This document shows, piece by piece, positions 32,887-41,805 of a stretch of DNA of 64,000 nucleotides. Positions within the stretch are counted from its first letter, which is position 1, and the number at the start of each line of letters is the position of its first letter. The position numbers were made by a program, and so were the translations under genes. This DNA comes from Mycobacterium kubicae. Its GTDB lineage: Bacteria > Actinomycetota > Actinomycetes > Mycobacteriales > Mycobacteriaceae. The DNA lies in contig NZ_CP065047.1 in assembly GCF_015689175.1 (NCBI RefSeq), positions 5,394,001-5,458,000 of the forward strand, read 5' to 3'. The notes beneath the pieces are model-generated. The model was given only the letters and a program-made list of their open reading frames with translations. It ran no database searches and was not told the DNA's origin.

Positions 32887-34434
32887 TTAGCCCAGCAGTG
32901 AGGGCACCACCGCGTCGATCAGGTGCGGGCCGGGTTCGTCGAACGCCGCCCGCAGCGCGTCGGCGAATTCCTCGGCGGTGGTCGCGCGCCGCGCCGCAAC
33001 CCCCATGCCTTCGGCGATCCTGACGAAGTCCATTGTGGGGCGCGATAAGTCGAGCAGATCCTGCGCCTTGGGTCCGGGAGCGGATCCGGCGCCGACGCGC
33101 TGCAACTCGATCCGCAGAATGTCGTAAGCGCCGTTGTTGTAGATCACGGTGGTGACGTCGAGGTTCTCGCGCGCCTGCGTCCAGAGCCCCGAGATCGTGT
33201 ACATCGCCGAACCATCGGATTCCAGGCACAGCACCGGACGGTCGGGTGCGGCCACCGCGGCGCCCACCGCGGCCGGGATGCCGTAGCCGATCGCTCCCCC
33301 GGTCAGTGTCAACCAGTCGTGGGCCGGCGCCCCGGCGGTGGCCTGGGCCAATAACAGACCCGACGTGTTCGACTCGTCGACGACGATCGCCCGGTCGGGC
33401 AACAGCGCGCCGATCACCTCGGCCGCCGACGCGGACGTCAACGCACCGGCCGGTAGCTGCGGACGCGACTCGCTCGCCACCGCTGCCGTCGTCCCCGGTG
33501 CCAGTTCATCCGCCAAAGCGGTCAAGGCGTCTGCTGCGCCGCAGTATTCGGCGAGCACGTGCACGTCGCACCCGGCGGGCACCAGATCGCTGGGCACACC
33601 CGGATAGGCGAAGAACGACACCGGCGACTTGGCTCCGGCCAGGACCAGATGCTTCGCGCCATCCAGCTGGGCGCTGGCCGCCTCGGCGAAGTAGGCCAGC
33701 CGTTCGATCGCGGGCACGCCGGCGCCGCGCTCGAGCCGGGTCGGGAACGTCTCGCACAACAACCGCGCCCCGGTCGCTGCGGCAATGCGCGTCGCCGCCG
33801 CCAGCCCCGGGCCATGAGTAGCGTCTCCCCCGATCAGTATGGTCGTCGGCTCACCTGAGCGCAGCAACTTGGCCACCGCCGCGGCGTCCTCAGCGGCTGT
33901 AACCGGTTGCGCCGCAACCGGAATCCCAGCCTGAGCGCCGTCGGACCAGGATGCGTCGGCGGGCAGGATCAGCGTCGCGATCTCGGAGCCGGCGCGACTG
34001 GCGGCCACCGCCTCGGCCGCGTCGGCACCGACGTCAGCGGCGGCCTGCGTGCGGCGCACCCAACCCGAGACCGTGCCGGCGACCGCATCGATATCGGATT
34101 CCAATGGGGCGTCGTACTTCTTGTGATAGGTGGCGTGATCGCCGACCACGACGATCATCGGCACCCGAGCGCGACGTGCGTTGTGCAGATTCGCCAGGCC
34201 GTTGCCCAACCCTGGACCCAGGTGCAGCAGCACCGCGGCAGGACGCCCGGCGATGCGCGCATAGCCGTCGGCCGCTCCGGTGGCCACTCCCTCGAAAAGA
34301 GTGAGTACACCGCGCATTTCGGCTACGGTATCCAGGGCCGCGACGAAGTGCATCTCCGAGGTGCCGGGGTTGGCGAAACACACGTCCACACCGCCGTCGA
34401 CCAACGTGTTGATCAGCGCTTGAGCACCGTTCAT
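32887..34434 (-). CDS. ilvX: Acetolactate synthase-like ThDP enzyme IlvX
   Basis: Thiamine-diphosphate enzyme of 515 residues, same length as Rv3509c. Seen: N-terminal PYR domain with NPGTSEMHFVAALDT and FEGVATGAADGYAR (the activating Glu), middle domain, and PP domain with the ThDP motif LESDGSAMYTISGLWTQARE and NNGAYDILRIELQ. The SDGSAMY form and the lack of a regulatory partner suggest an enzyme related to benzoylformate decarboxylase or glyoxylate carboligase rather than a valine-pathway synthase. ATG 34434 overlaps the stop of the amidohydrolase gene (ATGA), so the two act in one operon. Confidence 0.85.
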   Translation of the reverse strand: MNGAQALINTLVDGGVDVCFANPGTSEMHFVAALDTVAEMRGVLTLFEGVATGAADGYARIAGRPAAVLLHLGPGLGNGLANLHNARRARVPMIVVVGDHATYHKKYDAPLESDIDAVAGTVSGWVRRTQAAADVGADAAEAVAASRAGSEIATLILPADASWSDGAQAGIPVAAQPVTAAEDAAAVAKLLRSGEPTTILIGGDATHGPGLAAATRIAAATGARLLCETFPTRLERGAGVPAIERLAYFAEAASAQLDGAKHLVLAGAKSPVSFFAYPGVPSDLVPAGCDVHVLAEYCGAADALTALADELAPGTTAAVASESRPQLPAGALTSASAAEVIGALLPDRAIVVDESNTSGLLLAQATAGAPAHDWLTLTGGAIGYGIPAAVGAAVAAPDRPVLCLESDGSAMYTISGLWTQARENLDVTTVIYNNGAYDILRIELQRVGAGSAPGPKAQDLLDLSRPTMDFVRIAEGMGVAARRATTAEEFADALRAAFDEPGPHLIDAVVPSLLG

Positions 34435-35255
34435 GATCTGGCCCCCATCTTGAAGACGCGCTCGGCGTTGCCGCGCAGGAAGTCTCGACATGCCTCGTCG
34501 CTGAGCCCGAGATCGCCCAGACCCGCCAGGGCGTGTGCGTGGGTGATCATCGGATAGTTGGTGCCGAACAAGACCTTGCGTTGCCCCGTACCGGTTTTCA
34601 TGAACCTGATCAACTCTTCGGGCAACCGCGCGATGGTGTAAGCGGAGGTATCGATATAGACATTCTCGTGCTTGCGGGCCACCGCGACCATCTCCTCGGT
34701 CCACGGATAACCGACGTGCCCGCACACGATCACCAGCTCCGGAAAGTCCAGCGCCACTTGGTCGATGTAGGGAATGGGGCGGCCGGTCTCCGAGGGCCGC
34801 AGCGGGCCGGTGTGCCCGACCTGCGTGCAGAACGGCACGCCGGACTCCACGCACTGGGCGAACAACGGGTAATAGCGCCGGTCGGTGGGCGGGGCTCCCC
34901 ACAGCCAGGGCACCACTCGCAGGCCGACGAATCCTTCGCTCAGGCGGCGACGCAACTCGCGGACCGCTTGCATCGGGCGGTCGAGGTCGACGGTAGCCAG
35001 GCCCGCGAAGCGGTCCGGATGAGTGGCCACCCACTCGGCTACCTCGTCGTTGGAGATCAGGTCCTGGCCGTTCGGCCCGCGCCAGGCGCTCAGCAGTCCG
35101 AGGCTGACATCGGCGGCATCCATCGCCGCGATCGTCACCTGCAGGGGAACGTCGGAGTCGGGCATAACGTCCCCGGTCCAGCGCCGCAGCGAGGCAAGCA
35201 TGTCACTGCGCAGGAACCGCGCCGTCGGGTGCTGCATCCACACGTCGATCGTCAT
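34431..35255 (-). CDS. Amidohydrolase-2 family protein (Rv3510c-like)
   Basis: TIM-barrel amidohydrolase-related protein of 274 residues. Members include decarboxylases and hydrolases of the ACMSD family. Seen: RFAGLATVDLDRP, GFVGLRVVPWLWG, VGHTGPL, VIVCGHVGYPWTEE and VLFGTNYPM, the last with Asn where many members have the metal-binding Asp of GTD/GSD. The N-terminal HxH is also not present (DVWMQHPTA). Loss of both metal-site elements suggests altered metal use or a non-classical activity. Operon with ilvX through an ATGA overlap. Confidence 0.78.
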   Translation of the reverse strand: MTIDVWMQHPTARFLRSDMLASLRRWTGDVMPDSDVPLQVTIAAMDAADVSLGLLSAWRGPNGQDLISNDEVAEWVATHPDRFAGLATVDLDRPMQAVRELRRRLSEGFVGLRVVPWLWGAPPTDRRYYPLFAQCVESGVPFCTQVGHTGPLRPSETGRPIPYIDQVALDFPELVIVCGHVGYPWTEEMVAVARKHENVYIDTSAYTIARLPEELIRFMKTGTGQRKVLFGTNYPMITHAHALAGLGDLGLSDEACRDFLRGNAERVFKMGARS

Positions 35256-35288
35256 CGCGGCTTCGACCCTACCGATGGCGCCCGGCGG

Positions 35289-36083
35289 TCAGACGTCCAG
35301 CACGGCCCGCGCGACCACACTGGTCCGCTGCGCATGCCCACCGCCGAACAGCACGACGTGGGCCAGCAGCGGGAACAGCTGGTGCAGCCCGATCCGGCCT
35401 CGCCAACCCGCCCGCAGTGGTCGCACCAGCTGGTATCCGTCGATGATGGCCTCGTAGTGCGGGCAGCCGAACAAGGCCAGCATCGCGAGGTCGGCCTCGC
35501 GGTGACCGCCGTGAGCGGCCGGGTCGATCAGGACCACCCCGTCGGGCGTCCACATGACATTGCCGCCCCACAGGTCACCGTGGAGGCGCGCCGGTTGGTC
35601 GTCGTCGTCGAAGTCGCCGTTGCGGCATCGGCTCATCACCGCCTCGATCGCGGTGCGGGTCGCAGCATCCAAACGCGCCGCCGCGAGGTCGGCCATGGGG
35701 GCCAGTCGCTCCTCGGCGTAGAAGTCACCCCAGCGTCGGTGCTGGCGCACGGACATGGGCAGCGGTTGGGACAGCGGACCGAAGAAGCCCGGCCCGTCCC
35801 ATCCGTCGGGTGCGGCGCCGAACGCCGCAGCGCCCGCGTCGTGGGTGACGGCCAGCCTGCTGCCGAACGCGTGCGCGGCGCCGACCGTCGGAGCCGTCGA
35901 ATCGAGCCGCCGCAACGTCAGACGCGCCGAATCGACCGCCACCACCTCGGCGCAGGGCACCCCGCCCTCGACGGCGGAAAGCCATTGCAGACCTGCGGCT
36001 TCCCAGGCGAAATAACCGGCGGGCGCACCCGGGTGTTGCTTGACGAAGTCCCTGTCAGGCACCGGTTGCCACGTGAGCGGCAT
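35289..36083 (-). CDS. Fructosamine kinase-family phosphotransferase
   Basis: Fructosamine/ketosamine-3-kinase-like protein of up to 264 residues, expected to phosphorylate sugar adducts on amines for deglycation. Seen: PLPMSVRQHRRWGDFYAEER, catalytic loop ARLHGDLWGGNVMW (Asp and Asn), LIDPAAHGGHREADLAMLAL as the metal-binding DP motif, and a C-terminal LHQLFPLLAHVVLFGGG helix typical of the family. ATG 36083 overlaps the fadD19 3' end by 29 bp; GTG 36062 is an alternative that overlaps by 8 bp. Co-transcription with fadD19 is likely. M. tuberculosis has PE_PGRS genes here. Confidence 0.82.
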   Translation of the reverse strand: MPLTWQPVPDRDFVKQHPGAPAGYFAWEAAGLQWLSAVEGGVPCAEVVAVDSARLTLRRLDSTAPTVGAAHAFGSRLAVTHDAGAAAFGAAPDGWDGPGFFGPLSQPLPMSVRQHRRWGDFYAEERLAPMADLAAARLDAATRTAIEAVMSRCRNGDFDDDDQPARLHGDLWGGNVMWTPDGVVLIDPAAHGGHREADLAMLALFGCPHYEAIIDGYQLVRPLRAGWRGRIGLHQLFPLLAHVVLFGGGHAQRTSVVARAVLDV

Positions 36084-37701
36084 GCACGTCGTCGGCAGGA
36101 CGCGCCTCGGTCTGCTCCTTGGCCCAACGGTAATCCGGCTTGCCGGCAGGAGAACGCTTCACCTCGTCGACCAGCCAAAGACTGCGTGGCACTTTGTATC
36201 CCGCGATCTCGGAACGGACGAACCGGTCGAGATCGGCCAGCGACGGCCGCGACCCCTCGCGGGGCTGCACGACGGCGGCCACACACTGGCCGTACCGCGC
36301 ATCCGGCACACCGACGACCAAAGCGTCGAACACGTCGGGATGCCCCTTCAACGCCGCCTCGACCTCTTCGGGGTAGATCTTCTCCCCGCCGCTGTTGATC
36401 GACACCGAGCCGCGGCCCAGCATGGTCACGGTGCCGTCCTCTTCGACCACCGCGTAGTCGCCCGGGATCGCGTAGCGCACACCGTTGATCGTCTTGAACG
36501 TCTCGGCGGTCTTCTTCTCGTCCTTGTAGTAGCCGACGGGAATGTTGCCCTTCTTCGCGATGAATCCGCGCACGCCCGAGCCGGGCTTGACTTCGTTGCC
36601 GTCCTCGTCGAGGACGACGGTGCGGTGGTCGATCGACACCCGTGGCCCACCGCTGTGCGGCGCGCCCGCGGCGACAATGCTGGTGCCACCGAAGCCGGTC
36701 TCCGAGGAACCGATGGAATCGGTGATGACCCGATTCGGCAGCAATTCGAGCAGCTTCTCCTTGATGCTCGGTGAGAACAGCGCCGCGGTACTGGCCAGCA
36801 AGAACAGCGACGACAAGTCGTAGTCGTTTTCTTTCTGCAGCGCATCGAGCAACGGGCGGGCCATCGCGTCGCCGGTGAAGAACAGCAAGTTCACCTTGTG
36901 GGTGTGAATCGTGCGCCACACCTCGTCGGCATTGAATTCCGGTGCCAGGACGGTGGTTTGGCCGGAGAAGATCGACATCCAGGTCGCCGACTGCGTCGCG
37001 CCGTGGATCATCGGCGGAATGGGGTAGCGGACCATCGGCGGATTCGCCGCGGCGCCCTTGGCCAGGTCGTACTCGTCGGCGATGAATTCCCCGGTGGCGA
37101 AGTCGGTTCCGCCGAACAGCACCCGGTAGATGTCTTCGTGGCGCCACATCACGCCCTTGGGGAACCCGGTGGTGCCGCCGGTGTAGAGCAGGTAGATGTC
37201 ATCGGCGCTGCGCTCGCCGAAGTCCCGCTCCGGTGAGCTGTCGGCGAAAGCGGAGTAGAACTCGACGCCGCCGTAGCGCTGGTAGTCCAGATCGCTGCCG
37301 TCCTCGACGACCAGGATCGTCTTGACGTTGGGAGTTTCGGGCAACACGTTGGCGACCCGGTCGGAGTACTGGCGTTCGTGCACCAGGGCCACCATGTCGG
37401 AGTTGTCGAACAGGTAGCGCAGCTCTCCCTCGACGTAGCGGTAGTTGACGTTGACCAGGATGGCGCCGGCCTTGACGATGCCGAGCATCGCGATGACGAT
37501 CTCGATGCGGTTGCGGCAGTACAGTCCGACCTTGTCGTCCTTCTTGACGCCCTGCTCGAGCAGGTAGTGGGCGAGGCGGTTGGCCTTCTCCTCCAGCTCG
37601 GCGTAGGTCAACTGCTCGTCACCGCAGATCAGGGCGACACGGTCCGGCACAGCGTCGATGGCGTGCTCAGCGAGATCAGCAATATTCAGGGCCACGGCCA
37701 C
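36055..37701 (-). CDS. fadD19: Steroid-CoA ligase FadD19
   Basis: Acyl-CoA synthetase of 548 residues (same as Rv3515c). In M. tuberculosis FadD19 activates the C8 side chain of 3-oxocholest-4-en-26-oate. Seen: [20 protein letters not shown] (P-loop), [43 protein letters not shown] and the catalytic Lys in [13 protein letters not shown] choose GTG 37701 ([10 protein letters not shown]), which leaves a KstR operator (37707-37720) five bases upstream; longer starts run through the operator. Only one fadD19-like gene is here, whereas M. tuberculosis also has the fadD18 fragment. Divergent from echA19. Confidence 0.95.
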   Translation of the reverse strand: MAVALNIADLAEHAIDAVPDRVALICGDEQLTYAELEEKANRLAHYLLEQGVKKDDKVGLYCRNRIEIVIAMLGIVKAGAILVNVNYRYVEGELRYLFDNSDMVALVHERQYSDRVANVLPETPNVKTILVVEDGSDLDYQRYGGVEFYSAFADSSPERDFGERSADDIYLLYTGGTTGFPKGVMWRHEDIYRVLFGGTDFATGEFIADEYDLAKGAAANPPMVRYPIPPMIHGATQSATWMSIFSGQTTVLAPEFNADEVWRTIHTHKVNLLFFTGDAMARPLLDALQKENDYDLSSLFLLASTAALFSPSIKEKLLELLPNRVITDSIGSSETGFGGTSIVAAGAPHSGGPRVSIDHRTVVLDEDGNEVKPGSGVRGFIAKKGNIPVGYYKDEKKTAETFKTINGVRYAIPGDYAVVEEDGTVTMLGRGSVSINSGGEKIYPEEVEAALKGHPDVFDALVVGVPDARYGQCVAAVVQPREGSRPSLADLDRFVRSEIAGYKVPRSLWLVDEVKRSPAGKPDYRWAKEQTEARPADDVHAAHVATGA

Positions 37702-37706
37702 CAAAT

Positions 37707-37720
37707 TAGAACGTGTTACA
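37707..37720. promoter_or_regulatory. KstR-type operator (fadD19 / echA19)
   Basis: TAGAACGTGTTACA, an exact fit to the pattern and the same sequence as the site at 26586. It is five bases from the fadD19 GTG on one side, and just before a TTGACA (37725-37730) facing echA19 on the other. Confidence 0.78.
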
Positions 37721-37765
37721 TTTCTTGACAAGCTCATGCCCACTGTCGTGCGAAAGGCGGTCGCC

Positions 37766-38599
37766 GTGGTACCGGAGAATGACACAGCGCCAGCAAACAC
37801 CGAAGCGGGGTCTACCGAGGCCGATGCCCTGGTGGAACAACGGGGTCACACCCTGATCGTCACCCTCAACCGCCCGCATGCCCGCAACGCCCTGAGCACC
37901 GAAATGATGGAAATCATGGTGCAGGCCTGGGATCGTGTCGACAACGATCCGGACATCCGCTGCTGCATCCTCACCGGCGCCGGTGGCTACTTTTGCGCGG
38001 GCATGGACCTCAAAGCGGCAACCAAAAAGCCGCCGGGTGAGTCCTTCAAGGACGGCAGCTACGACCCCTCACGCATCGACGCTCTGCTCAAGGGTCGCCG
38101 CCTGACCAAGCCGCTGATCGCCGCAGTGGAAGGACCCGCGATCGCGGGCGGCACTGAGATCCTGCAGGGCACCGACATCCGGATCGCCGGCGAAAGCGCC
38201 AAGTTCGGCATCTCCGAGGCCAAATGGAGCCTGTATCCGATGGGCGGCTCGGCGGTGCGACTGGTGCGCCAGATCCCCTACACCGTCGCCTGCGACCTGC
38301 TGCTGACCGGCCGGCACATCACCGCGCCCGAGGCCAAGGAGATGGGCCTGATCGGCCACGTCGTGCCCGACGGGCAGGCGCTGACCAAGGCGATGGAGAT
38401 CGCCGAATTGATCGAGAACAACGGGCCCCTGGCCGTGCAGGCGATTCTGCGGACCATCCGCGAGACCGAGGGCCTGCACGAGAACGAGGCGTTCAAGATC
38501 GACACCCAGATCGGCATCAAGGTGTTCCTGTCCGACGACGCGAAGGAAGGCCCGCGCGCGTTCGCCGAGAAGCGCAAGCCCAACTTCCAGAACCGCTAG
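37766..38599 (+). CDS. echA19: Enoyl-CoA hydratase EchA19
   Basis: Crotonase-family hydratase that hydrates the C8 steroid enoyl-CoA in cholesterol side-chain degradation (Rv3516 function). 277 residues from GTG 37766, which has AAAGGCGG at 37753-37760 upstream; ATG 37736 would add ten residues. Seen: [28 protein letters not shown] (first oxyanion motif), [40 protein letters not shown] with Glu/Pro of the active site. The N-terminal 20 residues are longer than in the M. tuberculosis protein. Divergent from fadD19 with a KstR site between them. Confidence 0.92.
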   Translation: MVPENDTAPANTEAGSTEADALVEQRGHTLIVTLNRPHARNALSTEMMEIMVQAWDRVDNDPDIRCCILTGAGGYFCAGMDLKAATKKPPGESFKDGSYDPSRIDALLKGRRLTKPLIAAVEGPAIAGGTEILQGTDIRIAGESAKFGISEAKWSLYPMGGSAVRLVRQIPYTVACDLLLTGRHITAPEAKEMGLIGHVVPDGQALTKAMEIAELIENNGPLAVQAILRTIRETEGLHENEAFKIDTQIGIKVFLSDDAKEGPRAFAEKRKPNFQNR

Positions 38600-38609
38600 C
38601 CCTCTCCCG

Positions 38610-38667
38610 CGAGCAGACGCAGAATCACATTCCTCGGTCCCGATTTGTGCGATTCTGCGTCTGCTCG
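38610..38667. repeat. Long perfect inverted repeat, family B
   Basis: Arms 38610-38626 and 38651-38667 pair perfectly over 17 bases (GAGCAGACGCAGAATC in the left arm) around a 24-base loop. It fills the gap between the convergent echA19 and cyp142 genes. Candidate bidirectional terminator or dispersed mycobacterial repeat; no U-tract follows. Confidence 0.75.
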
Positions 38668-38680
38668 GCGCAAGACCGAC

Positions 38681-39904
38681 TCAGCTCAGCGGTTTGGTCG
38701 GGGTGAAAACCACCGGCATGGACTCCAGCCCGCTGACGAAGTTGGCCGGCCGCAGCGGCAACGAGGCGTCCTCGGAGGCCAGCCGCAGATCCGGCAGCCG
38801 CTGCAGCACCCGCGCGGTCATCAGCGACAGTTCCAACCTGGCCAGCTGATTGCCCAGGCAGAAATGCGTGCCGAAGCCGAACGCCAAGTGGCTGTTGGGG
38901 TTTCGCTGAATGTCGAATCTCTCCGGATCAGTGAACACCGATTCGTCGAAGTTCGCCGACTCGAAGAGCAGCATGATCTTTTCGCCTTCGCGCAGCGCGG
39001 TGCCGTGAAACTCGGTGTCGGCGGTCAGGATTCGGCACATGTTCTTGACCGGCGCGGTCCAGCGCAGCATCTCTTCGATGGCACCGGGCAGCAGCGACGG
39101 ATCCCGCTGCAGCAGGTCCCACTGGTCGCGGTTGCGCAACAGCTGCTCGGTGCCGCCGCTGAGCGTGTGCCGGGTGGTCTCGTCACCGCCGATCAGAATC
39201 AGCAGCGTCTCCATGATCAGCTCGTCATCGCTGAGCCGCTCCCCGTCGACCTCCGAGCTCACCAGCACGCTGACCAGGTCGTCGGTCGGCTGCTCCCGGC
39301 GCGCCGCGATGGTGGCCCGGGTGAATTCGTTGTACGCGGCGAACGCATCCATGGTGACTTGGAAATCGTCCTCGGAGACATGGGAACTCAGAAAGGTCAC
39401 CAGGTCGTCGGACCACTTCAAGAACATGTCGCGCTGGTCCGGACGGACCCCGAGCATGTCGCCGATGACGGCCATCGGCAGCGGCGCGGCCAGGTCCCGG
39501 ACGAAGTCGCATTCGCCCCGTTCACACACCGCGTCGATCAGCGTGTCGCACAGCGCGGCAATCGATTCCTCTTTGTCCTTGACCCGCTTGCGGGTGAAGC
39601 CGGCGTTGACCAGCTTGCGGCGCAACAGATGTGCGGGGTCGTCCATGTCGATCATCATCGGCATGGCGGGCTGATCGGGCCGGATGCCACCGGCGTTGGA
39701 GAACAGCTCGGGCTGGCGTTCGGCGTCGATGACGGATTGATACGTCGACGCCGCGGCCAGGCCGTTGCGGTCGCGAAAGACGGGCTGGTTGGCCCGCATC
39801 CAGCGATACGCCGCACGCGCTTGCCGGCTGCCGTAGAAGGTGCCGTCGGTCAGGTCGACGTCCGGCCTGGTCTCTGCCGCGGCCTCGGCCACCACTTCAG
39901 TCAT
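38681..39904 (-). CDS. cyp142: Cytochrome P450 CYP142
   Basis: Soluble bacterial P450 of 407 residues (homologue Rv3518c about 398). CYP142 hydroxylates and further oxidises C26/C27 of cholest-4-en-3-one to the acid, starting side-chain degradation, and overlaps with CYP125. Seen: I-helix LILIGGDETTRHTLSGG, K-helix EEMLRW (ExxR), and heme loop FGFGTHFCLGNQLARLEL with the ligand Cys. No frameshift is seen. ATG 39904 follows GGAGGAATGTG. Convergent with echA19; divergent from the ADC-like gene across only 28 bp. Confidence 0.95.
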   Translation of the reverse strand: MTEVVAEAAAETRPDVDLTDGTFYGSRQARAAYRWMRANQPVFRDRNGLAAASTYQSVIDAERQPELFSNAGGIRPDQPAMPMMIDMDDPAHLLRRKLVNAGFTRKRVKDKEESIAALCDTLIDAVCERGECDFVRDLAAPLPMAVIGDMLGVRPDQRDMFLKWSDDLVTFLSSHVSEDDFQVTMDAFAAYNEFTRATIAARREQPTDDLVSVLVSSEVDGERLSDDELIMETLLILIGGDETTRHTLSGGTEQLLRNRDQWDLLQRDPSLLPGAIEEMLRWTAPVKNMCRILTADTEFHGTALREGEKIMLLFESANFDESVFTDPERFDIQRNPNSHLAFGFGTHFCLGNQLARLELSLMTARVLQRLPDLRLASEDASLPLRPANFVSGLESMPVVFTPTKPLS

Positions 39905-39932
39905 CACATTCCTCCGGTTTACAGTGAGCGTT

Positions 39933-40643
39933 ATGCCTGTCTCGCAACACACGATCGCCGGCACGGTGCTCACCATGCCGGTCCGCATCCGCGTCGCCAA
40001 CGTTCATTCCGCGGTGTTCTCCGTGCCCGCGGCCGCCGCGCAGCATCTCATCGACTACAGCGGGCTCGAGGTGTGCCAATACCGGCCCGGTAAGGCGATC
40101 GTCATGCAGCTGCTGGTGCGCTATGTGGACGGAGATCTCGGGAAGTACCACGAATACGGCACCGCGGTCATGGTCAACCCGCCCGGCGTCCGGACGCGCG
40201 GACCGCGCGCGCTGGCCGGCGCTGCGGCGTTCATCCACCACTTGCCGGTGGACCAGTCGTTCACCCTCGAGGCGGGCCGCACCATCTGGGGCTTCCCGAA
40301 GATCATGGCGGAGTTCAGCGTCCGCGAGGGCAAGAAATTCAGCTTCGACGTCAGCACCGACGGGCAACTGATCGCGGGCATCGAGTTCAGCCGCGGCCTG
40401 CCGGTCCCCACCGGCAGCGCTCAGGTGCTCAAGACGTATTCGCACCTGGACGGTGTCACCCGGGAGATTCCCTGGGAGATGAAGTTGTCGGGCTTGCGGG
40501 CCCGGCTCGGCGGTGCCCGGATGCACCTGGGTGAGCACCCTTACGCCAAGGAACTCGCGTCCCTGGGTCTGCCCAAACGCGCGTTGGCGTCCTTGTCGGC
40601 GGCGAAGGTCGAGATGACCTTCGGCGACGCACACGCCATCTGA
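39933..40643 (+). CDS. Acetoacetate decarboxylase-fold protein (Rv3519-like)
   Basis: Protein of 236 residues, same length as Rv3519. Seen: ADC-family features: GTAVMVNPPGVRTRGPRALA, IHHLPVDQSFTLEAGRTIWG then FPK with the Lys at the Schiff-base position, and a beta-cone C-terminus (KVEMTFGDAHAI). Some ADC-fold proteins are decarboxylases, others aldolase-dehydratases. The role in sterol metabolism is inferred from location only. GTG 39924 in frame is a possible earlier start. A perfect KstR palindrome lies 17 bp downstream of the stop. Confidence 0.82.
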   Translation: MPVSQHTIAGTVLTMPVRIRVANVHSAVFSVPAAAAQHLIDYSGLEVCQYRPGKAIVMQLLVRYVDGDLGKYHEYGTAVMVNPPGVRTRGPRALAGAAAFIHHLPVDQSFTLEAGRTIWGFPKIMAEFSVREGKKFSFDVSTDGQLIAGIEFSRGLPVPTGSAQVLKTYSHLDGVTREIPWEMKLSGLRARLGGARMHLGEHPYAKELASLGLPKRALASLSAAKVEMTFGDAHAI

Positions 40644-40659
40644 CCGCACCCGGCCAATC

Positions 40660-40673
40660 TAGAACGCGTTCTA
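40660..40673. promoter_or_regulatory. KstR-type operator in a convergent gap
   Basis: TAGAACGCGTTCTA is a fully symmetric 14-mer that fits the KstR pattern. Unlike the other sites it sits between two convergent 3' ends (the ADC-like gene and the LLM gene), 16 bp from one stop and 18 bp from the other, with no gene start near. Confidence 0.7.
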
Positions 40674-40691
40674 ATCCCCTGGCAAGGCTCG

Positions 40692-41723
40692 CTACACGAG
40701 CGCGGCCAGCTCCCGGACCTGCTCAACACTGCGGGCAGCGACCACCATCATAGTCACGCCCGCGGCCTCCCAGGCCTTGATTTGCTTACGCACGTAGTCG
40801 AGATCGCCGACGATCATGGCGTCGTCGACCAGCTCGTCGGGAATGACCTCGGCGGCCTTGTCCTTCTGGTTCGACCGGAACAGCTTGGTGACGTCGTCGA
40901 CCACCTGCGCGTATCCCATTCGCCGGTAGACGTCGGCGTGGAAGTTGGTGTCCTCGGCGCCCATGCCGCCCATGTACAGCGCCAGGTAGGGCTTGATCGC
41001 GGTGAACGCCGCGGCCCGGTCGTCACTGACCACCACCTGCGCCGTCGCACAGATTTCGAAGTCCTCGCGGCTGCGGCGCGCGCCGGGCCGCGCAAAGCCC
41101 TCGTCCAGCCACTCGTTGTACATGTCGGCCATCCGCGGTGTGTAAAAAATCGGCAGCCAGCCGTCACAGATTTCGGCGGCCAGCGCAACGTTCTTCGGGC
41201 CTTCAGCGCCCAGCATGATCGGGATGTCGGCGCGCAGCGGGTGGGTAATCGGCTTGAGCGCCTTGCCCAGTCCGGTCGTGCGCTCACCGGTCAACGGCAG
41301 CGGGTAGTGCGGCCCGTCGCTGGTCACCGGCTTCTCGCGGGCCCACACCTGGCGCAGGATGTCGATGTACTCCCGGGTGCGTGCCAGCGGCTTGGGGAAC
41401 GACTGCCCGTACCAACCCTCGACCACCTGCGGACCCGACACCCCCAGGCCGAGGATGTGCCGGCCACCCGACAGGTGATCCAGTGTCAGTGCCGCCATGG
41501 CGCAGGCCGTGGGCGTGCGCGCGGACAGCTGTACCACCGAGGTGCCCAGCCGCACCCGATGCGTCGACGAGCCCCACCACGCCAGCGGCGTGTAGGCGTC
41601 CGAGCCCCACGCTTCGGCGGTGAAGACGGCGTCGAAACCGGCGTCCTCGGCGGCGGCGACGAATTCTCCCGCGTTCTCCGGCGGCTTGGCGCCCCAATAC
41701 CCCAGCTGCAACCCGAGCTTCAT
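40692..41723 (-). CDS. F420-dependent LLM-class oxidoreductase (Rv3520c-like)
   Basis: Luciferase-like TIM-barrel protein of 343 residues, probably using coenzyme F420. Seen: MKLGLQLGYWGAKPPENAG opening, AEDAGFDAVFTAEAWGSDAY, VRLGTSVVQLSARTPTACAM, GGRHILGLGVSGPQVVEGWY, and LRADIPIMLGAEGPKNVALA, all typical of F420 LLM enzymes. Genetic evidence for its steroid role is lacking; location in the KstR cluster suggests a redox step on a sterol or CoA ester. Divergent from the DUF35 gene with a symmetric KstR operator between the starts. Confidence 0.88.
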   Translation of the reverse strand: MKLGLQLGYWGAKPPENAGEFVAAAEDAGFDAVFTAEAWGSDAYTPLAWWGSSTHRVRLGTSVVQLSARTPTACAMAALTLDHLSGGRHILGLGVSGPQVVEGWYGQSFPKPLARTREYIDILRQVWAREKPVTSDGPHYPLPLTGERTTGLGKALKPITHPLRADIPIMLGAEGPKNVALAAEICDGWLPIFYTPRMADMYNEWLDEGFARPGARRSREDFEICATAQVVVSDDRAAAFTAIKPYLALYMGGMGAEDTNFHADVYRRMGYAQVVDDVTKLFRSNQKDKAAEVIPDELVDDAMIVGDLDYVRKQIKAWEAAGVTMMVVAARSVEQVRELAALV

Positions 41724-41782
41724 GATTAGTACCTTTCCCGGCGGGAGAACACACCGATCCGAACCGATGTTGAAACCGTTCT

Positions 41783-41796
41783 TAGAACCTGTTCTA
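41783..41796. promoter_or_regulatory. KstR-type operator (LLM gene / DUF35-ltp4-ltp3 operon)
   Basis: TAGAACCTGTTCTA, exact pattern and near-perfect symmetry, in the 82-bp gap between the divergent LLM gene (start 41723) and DUF35 gene (start 41806). Confidence 0.78.
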
Positions 41797-41805
41797 CTCG
41801 AAGGC

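Noticed and set aside
32887..34434. IlvX as a true valine-pathway acetolactate synthase
   Set aside because: No ilvN regulatory subunit is nearby and motifs resemble other ThDP decarboxylases; named only by synteny.
41771..41784. Second KstR-like site next to 41783
   Set aside because: TGAAACCGTTCTTA has only one base between the AAC and GTT parts, so it does not fit the spacing.
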